Part shown: positions 24,605-38,900 of the stretch, in pieces
How positions within the stretch are numbered: position 1 is the stretch's first letter
Layout: the number at the start of each line of letters is the position of its first letter
Source of the DNA: Gymnothorax reevesii
Taxonomy: Eukaryota > Chordata > Actinopteri > Anguilliformes > Muraenidae
Direction of reading: 5' to 3'
DNA length: 64,000 bases
Assembly (NCBI GenBank): GCA_029721435.1
Contig: CM056583.1
Location: 46,653,120 to 46,717,119, forward strand
Program-made: the position numbers and the translations under genes
Notes under the pieces: model-generated
Seen by the model: the letters and a program-made list of their open reading frames with translations, nothing else
Databases searched by the model: none
What the model was told of the DNA's origin: nothing

Positions 24605-25219
24605 AGGGGGACATATTATGCCCATTTCACAGTTCAGTATTTGAATTTTCTAATATTTTAATAGTGAGAAACATTTGCATGTTCTTACAGCAAAAAAAGC
24701 TCATAGTTACAGCTGTATAGGCTATGTGTGCAGCACCTCAGGCTCTCTCAGCGTGAAAAGAGCTCTTTTCGCTCCAGTCTCATTAAGACTCCCTGAAAGC
24801 CTGCTCTGTTGTGATTAGCCAAACATGGTTCAGGAAGCAGAACTCTGTAAAATGAAGGGAACCCAATGAAAGTGTAGGGTTGTACAGCAGAGGACTCGTG
24901 ATAAAAATGTATTTTACCCTCTGCTTATTTACTTTATCTTCCTTTGGTGATCCATACAAAGGGAATTTGCATTCGCATTGAAGAGAAAAACCTCATGGCT
25001 GTAAACACCAACCAAACTCATACTGGCCTCTGCTCTAGCTTGCTTTGTATAGGGCATGCCAATTTAGCCCCTACACAGGAATTATGCTGTGTTTCCTATC
25101 GGAGTGAATAACTCCCTTTGTTGTGGACTTCTGGCTCTTGCAATTGTTTTCACGCACAAAAAGCTGCGCAACTCATAAAAGAAAGAGAAAACCCTAAAGG
25201 GCATAATATAGCCCCTTTT
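24605..25219. mobile_element. Inverted-repeat element with GGGGRCATATTATGCCC-like ends
   Basis: GGGGGACATATTATGCCC at the left is inverted as GGGCATAATATAGCCCC at the right, about 615 bp apart. The subterminal sequence (AAAAAGCTCATAGTTACA and the inner GGCATGCCAATTTAG region) carries no frame. Elements with GGGCATAATA termini are abundant in fish genomes; superfamily not assigned and no clear target duplication read. Confidence 0.6.
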
Positions 25220-26535
25220 GGGAATATGCTAATGAGTAATTTAGCACATCTTTTATTCCATTCAGAATTTACAATATTGATTCTGGGTTGAATTTTCTAC
25301 CATTGAGCGTTATTGCACATCATTTAACAGAAAAATAGCATGCACAGTTTGAATTAATTCTCTCTACCACTTTTCTAGCAGTCATGGGATGAAGTTCAGA
25401 AGGACCCCATGTTTGGGGAGTAGATTTGTAACATGTCAGTGCACCCCTAAAAGAAATGTATAATCACTGCATAACTGACGAAATTTCCACATAAATGTTT
25501 TAAGGTACAGCACATCTTGTATAAATCTTTCAATAAATGTACTGAAACATTGTCAATATTGTTGTCAAATAGACAACATAAAATGTGGTTGGCTTTATAG
25601 AATACAGTCATGTCTCAAAGTACATTCGAACAGATCACTTGATTGATTGATTATCAAAGAGCAGTTCATGTTTGCTAATACCCACATCTCGGTTGATACC
25701 CTTAACATAAATTATTTTGAAAAAAAATAATTTGTCTGTCAAACCTAATGCGCAATCGAACTGTCTGCCTTGAAAAACAATTGAAAACTATTTTTCTGTA
25801 TGTTTATAGTTTGCAAGTTGATATTACATGCTTGGATTATGATCAACTGATGTTCATACTAGTTGATTTTGAATTAGAAATAAAGAATTTCATTTTTTCA
25901 CATGAATGTTACAAAAAATTACTCATTGGCATATTTCGACTCGAGAGAGGGGCCGATGATGCAACAGCAGTGGGGAAAACGTGGGCAGATGATGAAATGG
26001 TCATGCGAAAACATAAGGAAAATTGACTTACGCAAGGTCAAAAGAAAACAAAAAGGCTGCGCATAGTGGCATAGGAGACTGTAACTGTGTCTCAGTTTAA
26101 GTGGCCACAGCACCAGCCCCCACAGAGTTACAACTCTCAGCACCAGGAACCACAGAGCCACAGCTCGCAGTACTACCACAGAGTCAGGTGATGCTGCACA
26201 AGTTACACCTCTGTCTGGACTGCAGAGCAATACTTACTGTTCGAGCGTGAAAATGAATAGCTGTTTGCTCAGTATGATAGTCTTGTCAGCAATGGTTGCC
26301 ATGATGTGCGGCATCTGGCTGTACTCTGCTCACAGGGAGTTTAATTTGCCAGTAATTGGGCTGAGGCTAAAATAAACTAATTTTGTTGGCTTTAAAGGCG
26401 CTTTGTTATGATTACTGTGTGCGCTCAGAACTTTGAACATTATTAGCCTAATGAAGACACCAAATGAAGTGAATCTTCTCGTCTGCAAGTCATAATCTGA
26501 TTCCATCATTGCCAATCTGTCTTTGTTTTGCATTG

Positions 26536-26538
<3 letters not shown>

Positions 26539-26576
<38 letters not shown>
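26539..26576. repeat. (AT)n microsatellite
   Basis: A pure AT dinucleotide run of about 19 units. Confidence 0.97.
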
Positions 26577-26578
<2 letters not shown>

Positions 26579-29500
26579 TACTCAGGCATTATGCTTTTTA
26601 TATGAATAAGTTTTCTAAGGAAATTTGAGGATTAAAATAGCTATTTTAGAGCTTTAGCCAAACATAGAACGAAACAAAATGACCGGCTGTTTTGCGAGGG
26701 CATCAGGGTCATTTTCTTCCAGCTTTTGCTGAACAAATGCTAGCACTCTGGCAAGATTTTGAAGAATTCTTGTATTTCATCAAGAGCATGGTATTTCTTC
26801 TTGAAAGTAGACACCGATTTCATGCGAACATTTTGCAAAAATTTCCCCAAAACTAAGATAGGCCCTGCTTGCGCTTGGATCTGCTGCAGCTTGGACGGAC
26901 GTTTTGTGCGCGAACTTTGACCGTTTTTCCTCTCGCTCAAAACTGCCTCTATGTGCTTGAAACATTTCTACTTGGACTTGGAACATTTCTGCTTGCGCTA
27001 CATTCCTATCGGATGCGATACATTCCCATCAAAAATCGGCTACCAATAGAATGTCAGATTCTGTATTAACCAATGAAATTATCGCTGCCTCATTGCGGAC
27101 CCATTCATTTAGCTTCTTATAGGATGCCGTGGGGGTGGTGACTCTTGGGCAGACCAACTCCCGCCCGCAAACTCGTGATAGCTATGGGACATAGCGATAA
27201 CGACATAGCTATGGGAGAGGTTTATTCTCGACTCCACCACAAATGACAACATTCGTTTATACATCAACACTGGAGTAGCCTCCACTTCTTTTACATTAGT
27301 ATGTGATGATTGTATGCCTCCACTTTCGTCTAATACGGGTCCTAATACCTATTTCTATCTATTTCTATTCTAAAATAATATCTATTTTTCTATCAGTTTA
27401 GGCGAAGTGATTGTACGCAAATGAGTGAAAATAAATGCAAGCTGGTATTGGACCGCACATGTACATTTCCACAAGGTATATCAGTTTCTCAGAGAGGGAT
27501 GAGGGCTTTCATTTGCTGTACTCCTTTTTGTTTGGCTGTATTTTTGTGTCAATTTTTTCAAAACCATCAAGACTCTTTTATGATGCAAAATTTTGAAGAG
27601 TTTGGATGCTAGAAACAGATGCAGACCTTTATGACTTGTGCTGTATTCTCCTGAAAATAAAAGATATAGTTCACAGTTTTGTTTTTTTTTAGCATACACT
27701 TCTCTCCCCTGTTAGAAAAGATGTAGTGCTACCTAGAGATAGTAGCATCTCAAAGGAAAAGGTACATGACTTTCTGATATGAAATCATTTTAATTTATAA
27801 AGAATGGAATCCATTAGCCATGCACAGCTACAAACTGAAGGAAAAGATTTAGACATTGTTTCATATGAAACAACCCACATTCCAATGTACAAACAGAATA
27901 TGGTAACATAAAAGAGTTCATATGGTTCTCAAAACGATTCTGCATTCTCTTTCATATTTGAGATGGATAAAAAGAGAGGAAGAGACAGTGAGCAAAATTG
28001 CATGAATTATGTTACCGCGTTTCACTGCCTCACCACCGCCAAGCTGTGTCCGATGTCTCTTTGGTGGAGTATTTTCATTTTCGAGAAAATCTGTTGCAAT
28101 AACAGGGCTCTCGTTTTGTTCTCTGTGGTGCCCAAGAGACAGGGGCTAAGCGAAAACATTGCTTGTGACACCTCGCTAATGTAGTGCGGCCTTTATCCAG
28201 CCGCAGGCTTAATTTGATGTCAGAGTGGAGGCTTGTGTCTTGTGCTTGGTCCTGCATAGGCAGAGGAAGTGTCACTGTGAGCCAGTCTTTTTTTACTCAC
28301 CGACCGGCTCAGTGGCCTCTCTTTGTTGGGAATAAGAGCAATATGAAAGTACTGGACTACTCGGTTCTTCCCACATTGTAATAACAAGCGTTCCTGGAAG
28401 TTATGTCTTTTGTATCCCATAAGAGGCGTACTGCATGCGGGGATTGTAGGATTAGATCTCATTAATTGGGCCTGGTAGTAAGAAACCGTGTGGTGGTCTC
28501 CAATCTGAGTCATAAGGCATATTCTGTGTCATAAAAGCCAAGAGCAATTTTTCCTGCTGTACCGAAAGGAAAAGGCTTTACTTGCTCGAGGCTTGAACAA
28601 TCTAGTTCTGGGCCTTAATAGCTGCCAGCTGTTTGATTGGTCAACTCATCTGCAGTTTTTACAAACTCTCTTGTACTGCGTATCACAATATGGTTGCATA
28701 AACTAATTATATTAAGCTATGTGCTTCCTGGATAAGACAGTTATAGACGACAAGAAGCGAGATGATTAAAGTTATTTGCCCCAACTATGGGTGGTTTTAA
28801 TTTAATGGCACACCGGTGTATATTCATGGGCATGAGCGAGCATAAAGACTGTACAGCTCTGCAGAGATTCTTCTGACCCCCTAATCTCTTAAGTTTTACG
28901 GAAAGTCAGAGATAGCTTTTGGTTAATTTTGCGTGACAATTCCGCAAACATGGTCTGTATCTGCTGGTTTCAGCAGTCCACTAAAACTACATCACACTTG
29001 TTTTGAGAGAAATATTCAAACCCTGAACGCCATGCGTTATGGCCACGGCATTACATCAAATGGAAAATTTCTAGATCTTACACATCATTTTATACACATT
29101 TCCCTGTAATTCAGCAGGACATATTTGGGATCATTGGAAACCTCAGGATCCCCAGTAGAATTTAAAATATCCCTGAAGTTCCTCAGGCTTGAAGCAGCCT
29201 GTTGCATTTTGGGTCCTTCAGTTTTATGGGGTTAATGGCACCATAGGAATTGTTAGTACATAATTTTATCTAATATTTACCACCAAACATTCACTGCAAG
29301 GAGATTTTTAGGGCAATTTTGATATCAGGTATATTTATTTTGAAATTTGACATCAAACTCATCTGTTTGATCGATGCACAATGTCATTGTTCCCCAACTG
29401 AAATTTAAAATCTACCCCATCCTAGGGAAAAAAAAATGCTAATTGGGCAGTTGATATTAGAATGATTCAAAGAAAACCCAGCTTCATCACTATCCTGCAG

Positions 29501-30829
29501 TCTTGCTGACGCATGAGGAAACGTGTTTCGACATGTTTTGAACTTGATTGATGGAATTTCCACCTGTTGCTTTGCATTGTGTAGGCTAAAAGTTATTGTG
29601 GGCCATTAGTCCCTTCTGTGATCTTCAATAGCAGAAAATCATATTCATGTCACTCTATGATTGTCCACAAAAATGTTCCGCTAATGCCTTTTTATGCCAC
29701 GGCATCAGTAAGACTTTCTGACACATCCCTCTGAGTCACTCATCTCTGGTCTTCATTATTTCCCTTACTCTCCCTTGAGCTGAGCTGCTGTTTTGCATTC
29801 TGAACATGAGATGCTGTGTGGTTATGTCTAATTTATGTGCAAGGACTTTATGCGGTTGTCTGAGGGTTTCTCTGTAAAATTATGGGAGTTGTCCAAGCAT
29901 TTTTGACTCCACTAGAGCATAAGGTTTTTAGTCTGACTCAACATTAATCAGGCAATTTGTTTTGATAATGTTTATATCCTGTTTAGAGTTGTCTGATAAG
30001 GTACGCAATACATTCATTTTAGGAGTGATATAGCAATGACAATTATCCCTCACACAATAAGGTTACTTAGAAATATTATGACAGAAACAGTGAACAAATA
30101 TGTGCACAATGCCTCACGAGCCAAAACGGAATCATATTCTGGTCATTATTCAATGAGCTGGACGTTGGGAGAAAATGCAGATCATTAGGCAGTTGTGATT
30201 GTCTTTTGCCTCCTACGGTTGATCATGCTGATGGATGACACTACTTGGCACTTGACAGAAAACGCACTTCACTCACTTGGCAAATGCAACGCCAGACCAC
30301 TGTTCGTTTCCCATGGTTACTGCTGGTGATGATAAACACCATCTCGCACAACCACCCCAAGGGTTCTTCTACTCTACGCCTGCCTTCCAAAAGCAACCCT
30401 TGTTCCACTACTGCTTTCAGAAGGCACTCACCACATCTTAAATAGAAAACCACGCCATAAGAACAGATTTTTATTACACTGATTACTTGTGTGCTTGAAG
30501 GTCTATTTGAGGTACTTGCAGATTTATAAATAGGAAGTTCTTAGAAACAGATTATTTCAAACAGATAAATTAATTGTGCTTCACTGAAACCCAGTAGGCT
30601 CATTGCATTAGTTAAACATCAACCTTTTTTTTTTTTACTGTTTTCTGTGTCCTTTCATCAATTTCCCTTTCCAGCATTCTTCCGTCTAACTAAATACTAA
30701 TCTTACACAGAGAGAGAAGACAAATTGAATGAAATGACTTGGTGTAAGTTTGACGTGTGACATTAACCTGTGTGCAGACAAATTATGTACCAGTCACACA
30801 GCAGATATAGGAAATATGTGCTTTATGTA

Positions 30830-31406
30830 CACTCTGTGCCCACTTTATAAGGTACACCTCTCTAATACTGCACAAGACCCCCTTTGCCTCAAGAACAGTC
30901 TAAAATTCCTCATGGCATGGATTCAACAAGGTTTTGAAAACATTTAATTATGTACTCTGATCTTTGTTAGCATGATAGAATCGCACTGTTGCCACAGATT
31001 TGCTAGCTGCACACCCATCAATCCAGTAAATCTCCCGTTTCACCACATAGCACAATCGTAAGGCGTGTTTTTTTTTTTTTTTTTGTTACTGTTGCTTTCC
31101 TGTCAGAACTGTTTACTGTTTAAGTTTCTGTTTTTCACACCATTTTCTGTTATGTATAAAACTGCTGTGTCTAAAAATCCCAGGAGAGATCCCTGAGATA
31201 GGCAAACTACTGTCTGGAACCAGCAATCATTCCTCAGTCTCAGTCCATTAGATCACAGTGCCTCCCATTTTGACATTTGGTCTGAACAACTACACCTCTT
31301 AAGAACATGAAAGCATTCAGACATGGTTTAACACATGATGGCAGATAATTTGCATTAATGTAGATGCACAGATGTGCCTAATACTTTGGTACATGGCCAC
31401 TGAGTG
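30830..31406 (-). mobile_element. Deleted Tc1-like element, TA-flanked
   Basis: The left end TA|CACTCTGTGCCCACTTTATAA and the right end GGCCACTGAGTG|TA are inverted ends of a common fish Tc1 family (consensus type CACTCACTGGCCACTTTATT). On the minus strand, fragments near 30870-31040 resemble the C-terminal part of the transposase (CCTTGTTGAATCCATGCC...), and fragments near 31090-31290 its N-terminal part. The catalytic middle is missing, leaving about 577 bp of the usual ~1.2-1.3 kb. A long T run at 31065-31084 interrupts it. Confidence 0.75.
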
Positions 31407-32130
31407 TATACAGTAATTCCACTGGGCTGGAAAGAATGTAAATAGAGTAACATTTGGAGTATAAACAGTGTTATGGTTTTGTGTTAGTAAAAGGTATTTT
31501 TATTTTATCTATGCAACAGGAAGTATTCTAGCTTACGACCAAAGGACAGCAATTTATTTTGACATTAGCTGACTTGATTACTAACCAATCATACATAAAA
31601 CTAGCTTATTCAAGATTATTGCCAGCTAGCAAGTAAACTGGTGACTCTTTGGTAGCTTGCTAACTTATCCTGCTAGGTGTACATCTGTATGCCTAATTAG
31701 CAATACCAGAGGTTAGCAAATTGATTTGATGACTTAAATTCACATTGGTTGATACATTGATTTTAAGCCAAGAGTGAATCAGATGTATCCATTCCCATTG
31801 CTGCTCTGAAAGGGGGATCATTATTCAGATTTGTCAAGGGAGATTTCCTTTGCCTTTTTTACATTATTGGTTTATTTACTCTTGCAATTTTGACATAGCA
31901 TGGCTGAATTAAGGGTCTAGTGTTTGTTTCTCCCCTTATATAATATACTGCTCATTGTACATTCATGAATAGAGATCATGAATAGCTACAGTTTTTATTT
32001 ATTGCGATCAGTCAGTACAGCAGTCTGAAATATCAAAGATGCGCACAAGGCATGTCCTTTTTTCTCTGAAATTCACAGTTGTAACTGTTATATTTATTTA
32101 TTTGTTTTATTTTTTTGCTTCTATTTACAG

Positions 32131-32277
32131 TACAAGCAAGTGGAGCAATATATGTCCTTTCATAAGCTACCAGCAGACATGCGACAGAAGATTCACGATT
32201 ATTATGAGCACCGCTACCAGGGCAAGATATTTGATGAAGACAACATCTTGAGTGAGCTGAATGATCCATTGAAAGAG
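32131..32277 (+). CDS. hcn1: hcn1 exon: C-linker A'-D' helices
   Basis: This exon encodes 49 residues ([20 protein letters not shown]... to ...ELNDPLKE) of the C-linker that joins S6 to the CNBD and carries the tetramer 'elbow-on-shoulder' contacts. The acceptor is TTTACAG at 32124-32130 after a T-rich tract; the donor is GAG|GTGAGC. It is phase 0 at both ends and 147 bp long, as in other vertebrate HCN genes. [19 protein letters not shown] is almost invariant in the family; Met in PADM and Ile in QGKIFDE are HCN1-like (HCN2/4 commonly have Phe and Met). The preceding intron is about 14.3 kb. Confidence 0.97.
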
Positions 32278-35200
32278 GTGAGCTGCACCTTCCTTTATAA
32301 CTAAATTTCATGAGAATATCATATCACTAATGCCTTTGGTCTTTCAGTGAATAAAGTCCCCGTGCCAGAGCACATACATGAGTCATTTCTCAGGTGAGAA
32401 GTTACAAAATGAATTTTTGAAAAGAATTTATTTGGCAGAGCTCAAAAAGCAAAATTTTACAATTGATACAAACTGGTACAATTGTACTCTTAAATTAAGT
32501 TGCATTACAATTCAGCACATAGTCTCATCCATGGCACAGATCATCACTATTAGGAATATGATTGGACAGTAATACAAATAAGGCAGTAGACCCTTTAATA
32601 TTCTTTAATACCAATTACAAAAATAACCTAGCAAATGCTATTGTATACAAAAGCAAACTGGCAAGTACTGCTAACTGCTAAGTACTGCTAATGATATTAC
32701 ACGATCCCCTAAAGGAAATAGAATAAAAAAGATAGATGAAGCAGGTCAAAAGGAGGTCAAGAGAGCAATAACGCTGTCTAAAAAGTTCTGTCATCAGCCG
32801 GCATGAGGTATGGTTCCTGCAGTCCTAACTGTAATGGTAAGCCCACTTAAACACCAGGGGGCCAATACACATAACCCACGTGTCCTGAAAGGTCAGACAC
32901 TAGGGGAAAGACTGCAGCGCTCCAATGAGAGCTTTCAAAGCTTTAGAGTGGCTCTGTACTCTAGGAACATCAAAATATGATTTAGCAGACTGAATAAATA
33001 TTAATCATGAAAGGAAAAAAGGGAAGAGAATTTTTTTTGCACTCTTACTAAAAGTTGTAACCAGTATGTAACCAGACTTGCAGAGATCTGTCGGATTACA
33101 TGTTTTTAAGGGCAATTTCATATGACAATTGGGATTTTTGAGTATTTCGCTGTTTCCATGGAGTGAACCTTCAAAAATGATTGGTGAAATGAGGAAGACT
33201 AATCATTTACATTTCCCCCGAAGACCGAGATCTGAATTGTCGGATGACCTGTGGGTTCCCTGGCACTGGTGTAGATGAAAAAGTCACTGCAGATTCATTC
33301 GTCTTTTACTGCATATGTACTGAAAAGATTACTTTTATAAAATTGGTTGGGCTGCTTAATTATGGGTCCATTATCATGGGACCCATATGCAATACTCATA
33401 CTATTTTAAAAAAATTTAATTGGTGGATGAAGTGCATCTTGCAGTTCTGATTTTCCCCATCACCTCCTATCATGGGGTGGCCTCTCTGTGTGTCTTTGAT
33501 CCTATATAAAATATTGCTTCATATCCACAAAGCCCTAGAAATAATGAGAAAGTAATTGAAGAGGCTAGTGCTAAAAGTGCTAAAGTCATATTTTCACTGA
33601 CCTTGAGTTAAGGATGGGAAAACATTATTTGTAGTCTCCCAAATTGATTTTCTCAATTTTTTTCAAAATAGACATTTTGTGACTTAAGCATTTTTAGCAC
33701 TAAGGTCTTCAGTTTGGGATGATGACAGTTGTAGATTGCTGTACTCTTCGGACAAAGTCATGAGAAACGTGTATCTGACATTAAAAGCTATTTCAGCTCT
33801 ATCATAAATATTTTCCATTTCCATGATATTTTTGGGACAGTCAGAGGAAACATTTGCAGTTGCATGAGAATATGAACAGTGATGTGTCTGTGGCACTGCT
33901 AAACGCTCTCATGGCTGTGACCTCACTTTGAGAGGACACATGACTAATCGACAGGCCAGGAGAAGCGATTCTGACTGCAAGCCTGAGGGAGGATCAGGGT
34001 AGTAATTAGGCGTACTTTGCTTAAGTCAAAGACAGACCGTCACAGTCTCTTGCCTAAGTGAAACTCACAAATTAATGGGAATAAGAATCCCAACCATCAA
34101 GTTCTGCTCCATTGGAAATATTCATCAGCAGAGCTGAGTGCATTAACTTGCAGCATCAGCCAGTGGTTAGCGAGAGATCTCTGAAAGGACGTGAGACAGG
34201 CCTGATATAGGCCAAAGTTTCTTTGGTGCAGTTAGTGAATTAGAAGTTATCTTTTGACGGCAGCGCGCTGTGCCTATTCCGCCAGCCGTTTGTTTGATTG
34301 CGTCAGCAGATTATAAGCCTAATGACGCAGGGCCACGGAATGGAGCTCGGCAAATTACCTTTGCCTCACGAGCAGCCCCATTAAGTCACGAGCGAGAGAG
34401 AGAACAGAGCGCTTGGGCTGTGGAAGCTGCCCTCAGTGATGACGTCTGCAAGGTGAGAAAACGGTTAATGTTTCATCTCCGGAAAACTTTGCAGCTGGCC
34501 ACCCTCTATTTTTACCGCAGCCCAGAGATGGATGGCTTTAAATAGAAAAAGTCTGAAGATTGTTTCCCTCGTGGAGTTCCGGGCCAAATGCTTGCATCTA
34601 ATTCATTATTCGCGGTGGATGATTGGGGTCAAAGCCCTTTTGCTTCCAGGGCCACCTTAGTTTCTGCTTGTTCTACCAATCCTCAATGCTGAGAGAGTCC
34701 TTTTTCCCTTGTGTCAGGCACTCTCCTGGGAGATTGCCATCTTCCACTGGAAGAGCATGTCGGTGAAGGTCACTGCTCAGTATACATCAACTAACCACTA
34801 AGCCATCTTCGTCATCATCTTGAAGTCTATAGAAATCTACTAAAAACACTTTTAAATATTCAGCTGATGCTGTGAAATTATGTTTAGGTAGTAAGTATTT
34901 GACTCCTAATTGGCAATAGTACTTGTTTTTATTGACTACTGCAAGGGCCATGGGTCATAATTTTACTTTCACTGCTGTTTAATGTTATCACAGCATAACA
35001 GCTTCAGACCTAGGTTTTGTACATGACTGTATATAAAACACAATGAATATTAATCAATCAAAATGATTGATCAATTTTGGCCTATAAAACCATACATGCA
35101 AGATTACACCTGCTGCCAGAGAAGAGGTGACTGCTATCTCAGTTTGTTTTGTTGTAGTCGTGGAGGCCTTAGCAAATGATACAAGAAGAAATTTGTTTGT

Positions 35201-35692
35201 TTTGCTTTTTTCCTCGTCAGACACATTTCCTGTTGGAACATACTGTAAGAGAATCCTGGGGACAGATAATCTATATGCTGTAGTTTCTCCAGGAACTAAA
35301 TTGGAAGGTTAATTTGCATTTTACAAGAAGTAATAGAGTCTCTAATTAGACTGTATGTTATTACTCTCTTCCTCTAATAAACATTAAGTGCCACTGAGTT
35401 CAGAGGTAATTTGGGCATTGTGAGACGCACCTAAGCAAGCTGCTTGTGAAAACAAACTGTAAATGCAAGATCTGATTTGTACAATTGATGTTTTTTTCAC
35501 ATGTAATTTAATAAACTTACAGAATTGTATTTAATATGTCACATTTTTGCTTTTTTTCAATCATATTTTTAGGGCAAGAGAGTGTAATTCCATTACATTA
35601 GAACAAATGAAAACTCCACATGCAGTATGTAGGTTGTGTGTTTAGACAGCCATCCTGTGAACAATACATTGTGGTTGTCTGTTTATCTGCAG
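32278..35692 (+). other. hcn1: hcn1 intron between the C-linker exon and the first CNBD exon
   Basis: About 3.4 kb bounded by GTGAGC and CTGCAG. No mobile element is recognised. The 34140-34700 stretch is less AT-rich and more complex than its surroundings and is listed as a candidate regulatory block. Confidence 0.92.
34200..34700. promoter_or_regulatory. Candidate intronic enhancer-like block
   Basis: The block has higher sequence complexity and more CpG than the intron around it. It contains GATGACGTC (CRE-like, near 34439), TGCGTCAGCA (MAF/bZIP-like, near 34299) and CTAATTCATTATT (homeodomain-like, near 34598). It shows no repeat structure and no HCN exon. These motifs are short and common, so function is a guess from composition. 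Confidence 0.3.
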
Positions 35693-35933
35693 GAGATTGT
35701 GAACTTTAACTGTCGGAAGCTCGTGGCCACAATGCCGCTCTTCGCCAACGCCGACCCCAACTTTGTAACAGGCATGCTGAGCAAGCTAAAATTTGAGGTG
35801 TTCCAGCCCAATGACTACATCATCCGCGAGGGCACTGTGGGGAAGAAGATGTACTTCATTCAACATGGCGTTGCCAGTGTCATTACCAAGCTGAACAAGG
35901 AGATGAAGTTGACTGATGGATCATATTTCGGAG
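35693..35933 (+). CDS. hcn1: hcn1 exon: distal C-linker and first half of the CNBD
   Basis: This 241-bp exon encodes 80 residues plus the first base of a split Glu codon. It starts [20 protein letters not shown] and ends with KLTDGSYFG. It covers the E'-F' helices of the C-linker, the A helix of the CNBD and the beta roll leading to the phosphate-binding cassette. The acceptor is CTGCAG|GAG and the donor is GGAG|GTATTC (phase 1). Relative to mammalian HCN1, FVTAML is FVTGML and QPGDYI is QPNDYI here; both are mild changes. Reading through the donor gives an open frame for about another 30 codons that has no HCN similarity and is simply unspliced intron. Confidence 0.97.
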
Positions 35934-38900
35934 GTATTCAAAATGCAGTCGAAAAAAAGAATTGTTCTTTGCATGCCGTCTGTGTTTACACCAATGCTGC
36001 GTTGCCCAGTTCCTGGATATACACTGTCCTGTAGGTTTTCATTTCATCTCTGACATAGCGCACCTCTATCACTGACCAGACATCTGGTTGAGCTTCTAAT
36101 TAGTAAAGTCAGGTGTGCCAATTTAAAGTTGAAACGAAGACCTTCAGGGTAGTAGATCTGGGCACAGGCCTAAAGTGGCATTAATTAGCAATAACGGATC
36201 GGTTGTTCGAAAGTCAAAGCAAATGACAATTGAGAGAAGTGGGCAGAGTAATTGAATTAGTGTGCCACTATAAGTGAGTCTCCAGTCTTTCATTTGTAGG
36301 GCTTCCTCGTTACAGACTGTAGTAATTCATCATTCATCATCTGTGCTTCAGCAAGAAAGGAAAAAAGGCAATTGCAAGTAAGTTAAGGAAGCAGAACAAG
36401 TTATATCCTGAAGGATATATGGCCCTCTGTGGAAGGCTGAAGCTTTGGAATGGCAACATGAGTAAAAGTTCCAATTTAGTACCAAAGGGACTTACTCTGC
36501 ATTAACTACTCTCAGCTGTGCAGTTATGAATTACCTGAACATGTGAGGAATGTTCCCTTTTCATTCTGTAAAGGCAGCCTAAAGTACCAATATTTTTACA
36601 AGAAAATTTCATTCAAGTGGCATTCTCTGTTGAAAATATTGCTGTTTTAGACTTTTTCTATTGAATCCTCTGAAGTACAGAATGTTGGCAGAATTGAAGG
36701 CCTGCTTTGCGGCCACATAAATGTCCAATTACAGCCCACTTTATCAGTCAGTTCAAAAAGCTTGGATTGTTTTCAATGAAAACAATTTGAGAAAGAATAT
36801 TGCTTACCCAACTATTCCCACATCCGCAATTCAGAATACAGATACAGGAATGTAATAATTTTTAAAAAATGGCATCAACACATTACATCACTTGCGATTA
36901 TCTTATTTCCCTAGCAATCTAATCATGAAGAAGGTCTTTCTCTCTTGTTCTAGTACAATACCCTCTGTCCTCTGTAAGCTTAACCATTGTATTAATTGAC
37001 AGACTTTAAGATTACATACAGTACATTAGAATATGGAGTCCAGTCCCATCCCTGTTTTTCTGGAGTTGCATGAATTACACTCCTCAGCTAAGCCTGATGT
37101 GCAAACTGCTTAATATACTTGCCCATAGTATCTTTTCAGCACTTAAGAAAAAAAAAAAAAAAAAGATCTCCTGCCACAGAAAAAAATCGTTGTCCTTTGT
37201 AGCTACCACTTCAGCTATAGTGAGCCAAAAGTATACTACTTTGTAATTAGTAGTTAAGAAAAATCAATTTTCTGAAGCAAAAATTCCACATGGTATTGAT
37301 ACTCTGTCATTCTATAATCAATTATAGTCATCACATATCAAAAACGCGTAGTTCCCTACCGTGCATTTATGCATAGATTCCTCCATCAACGAATTCGGCG
37401 CTTCCTTATATCCTCCTAAGTACTCTCGTTGATTAGCCAGTCACTCAATTACATACTTAAGCTCGTCTGTGCAACGCACAGTTATAGTTCACGACCCACA
37501 TGAAACTTCCCCCGTAATGATGTATTGATTGACATGTTTCTTATCCAATACCAGAGTATAAACTTTCCACCAACCTTTCCACCATTTTATATTTGATTGT
37601 GTATTCTTGTGCAAATGCTTGAAAGGGAATATGACATTAACTACAACCATTTTGTTTCATTTCCAAATGAAAATACATTTTTAATGAAAATTCCAAAATT
37701 TAGGACTGAAACTTTTTGCCATTCTTATTTTAGCAGATAATTTTATTTGTGGAACGCCAGTCACCTCTGTCAAATTTCTGATACTACAGCTGCTTTTAAA
37801 TCGAAGCTAATTCATTTTTATAAAGAATAGTTCAACAACTATTTTTCTTCTGATGATTCCTGTACATGGGTTGGCAAATGTCATTGTTCACGTTGCCGTC
37901 TGTCCCTTTGATGTTACTCACACTCACTGGAATACTGTCTTATTTTATTATTACTATTTTCTTTTTCTTTTCATTGTTCAATTATCTACATGTTGTGGGA
38001 CGATTGCCTCACAATAGGTGTCTTGCCTCCTGTGCGATCGTTTCCTGACTTCTGTCAAAGCTTAATAAATAAATAAATAAACCAAAAGTAACCAAAAGAC
38101 ATTGATTGGACCATCAGAGAAGTATTTAAACACTTGCGTAATAGTAGTTAGGTTGTATTCTTTCAACTTTTGCGCAGCTGAGAATGACGTGATTGCATGG
38201 AAAAAATACTTCCAGACTCGACTCTGGAGTGCTGAGCTTATATTTGTGGGATGGAAATATGATTCTGAGATGGTAAATGCCAATTATTCTAAATGGAACA
38301 AACTGGAGGGCTGACAGCATTGATTCTTTGGAGGAGAAATTCAATGATGATGAGCTTTTCCTCTTAAAGTGTTAGTGGAACTGTCTTTGTATGGCGAAGT
38401 TCTATCTTACTTCTAGCCAGCCAGCTAACTAGCCAGCTATTTCAGATTTTCAGTTTACCGCAGAACTAGTTTGTCACATTGGCTAACAAGAGTAGTCAAT
38501 ACTGCAATGTGCTGGCATTTTGCTTAATGTGGCGATCTGTTTTAGAATTTATATCGCATTCAAGGAAACGGAATGCCTTGGATTTTCACTGGTTTAAAAT
38601 GCAAACGACTATTACTGTGTTGTGAATTATACTTGCTCCTAATAGGCCATGAAAAACAATGTTACAAGCTTTAATTTCGCTTGGATGATCGGAATTGTAA
38701 ATAGCAAGCTTTCCATTTGAGTGAACGTTCTGACCGTAAAACAAGCAGTTCCTTTAATGAGGAGGTGTGCTTGCTGATGCAGCTTTGTAGAAAAATGGAT
38801 GAAACTGAACTTTATCATGGAGAAAAGGCATGATTTGGGTTTGGAGAGGTTACTGGTGACAATTGATGTCCAGCTGTGCCTATATGTATAAACTCATGCT

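Noticed and set aside
35934..36034. Alternative C-terminus by read-through of the donor at 35933
   Set aside because: The extra ~30 codons have no HCN similarity and the GTATTC donor is in the conserved position and phase.
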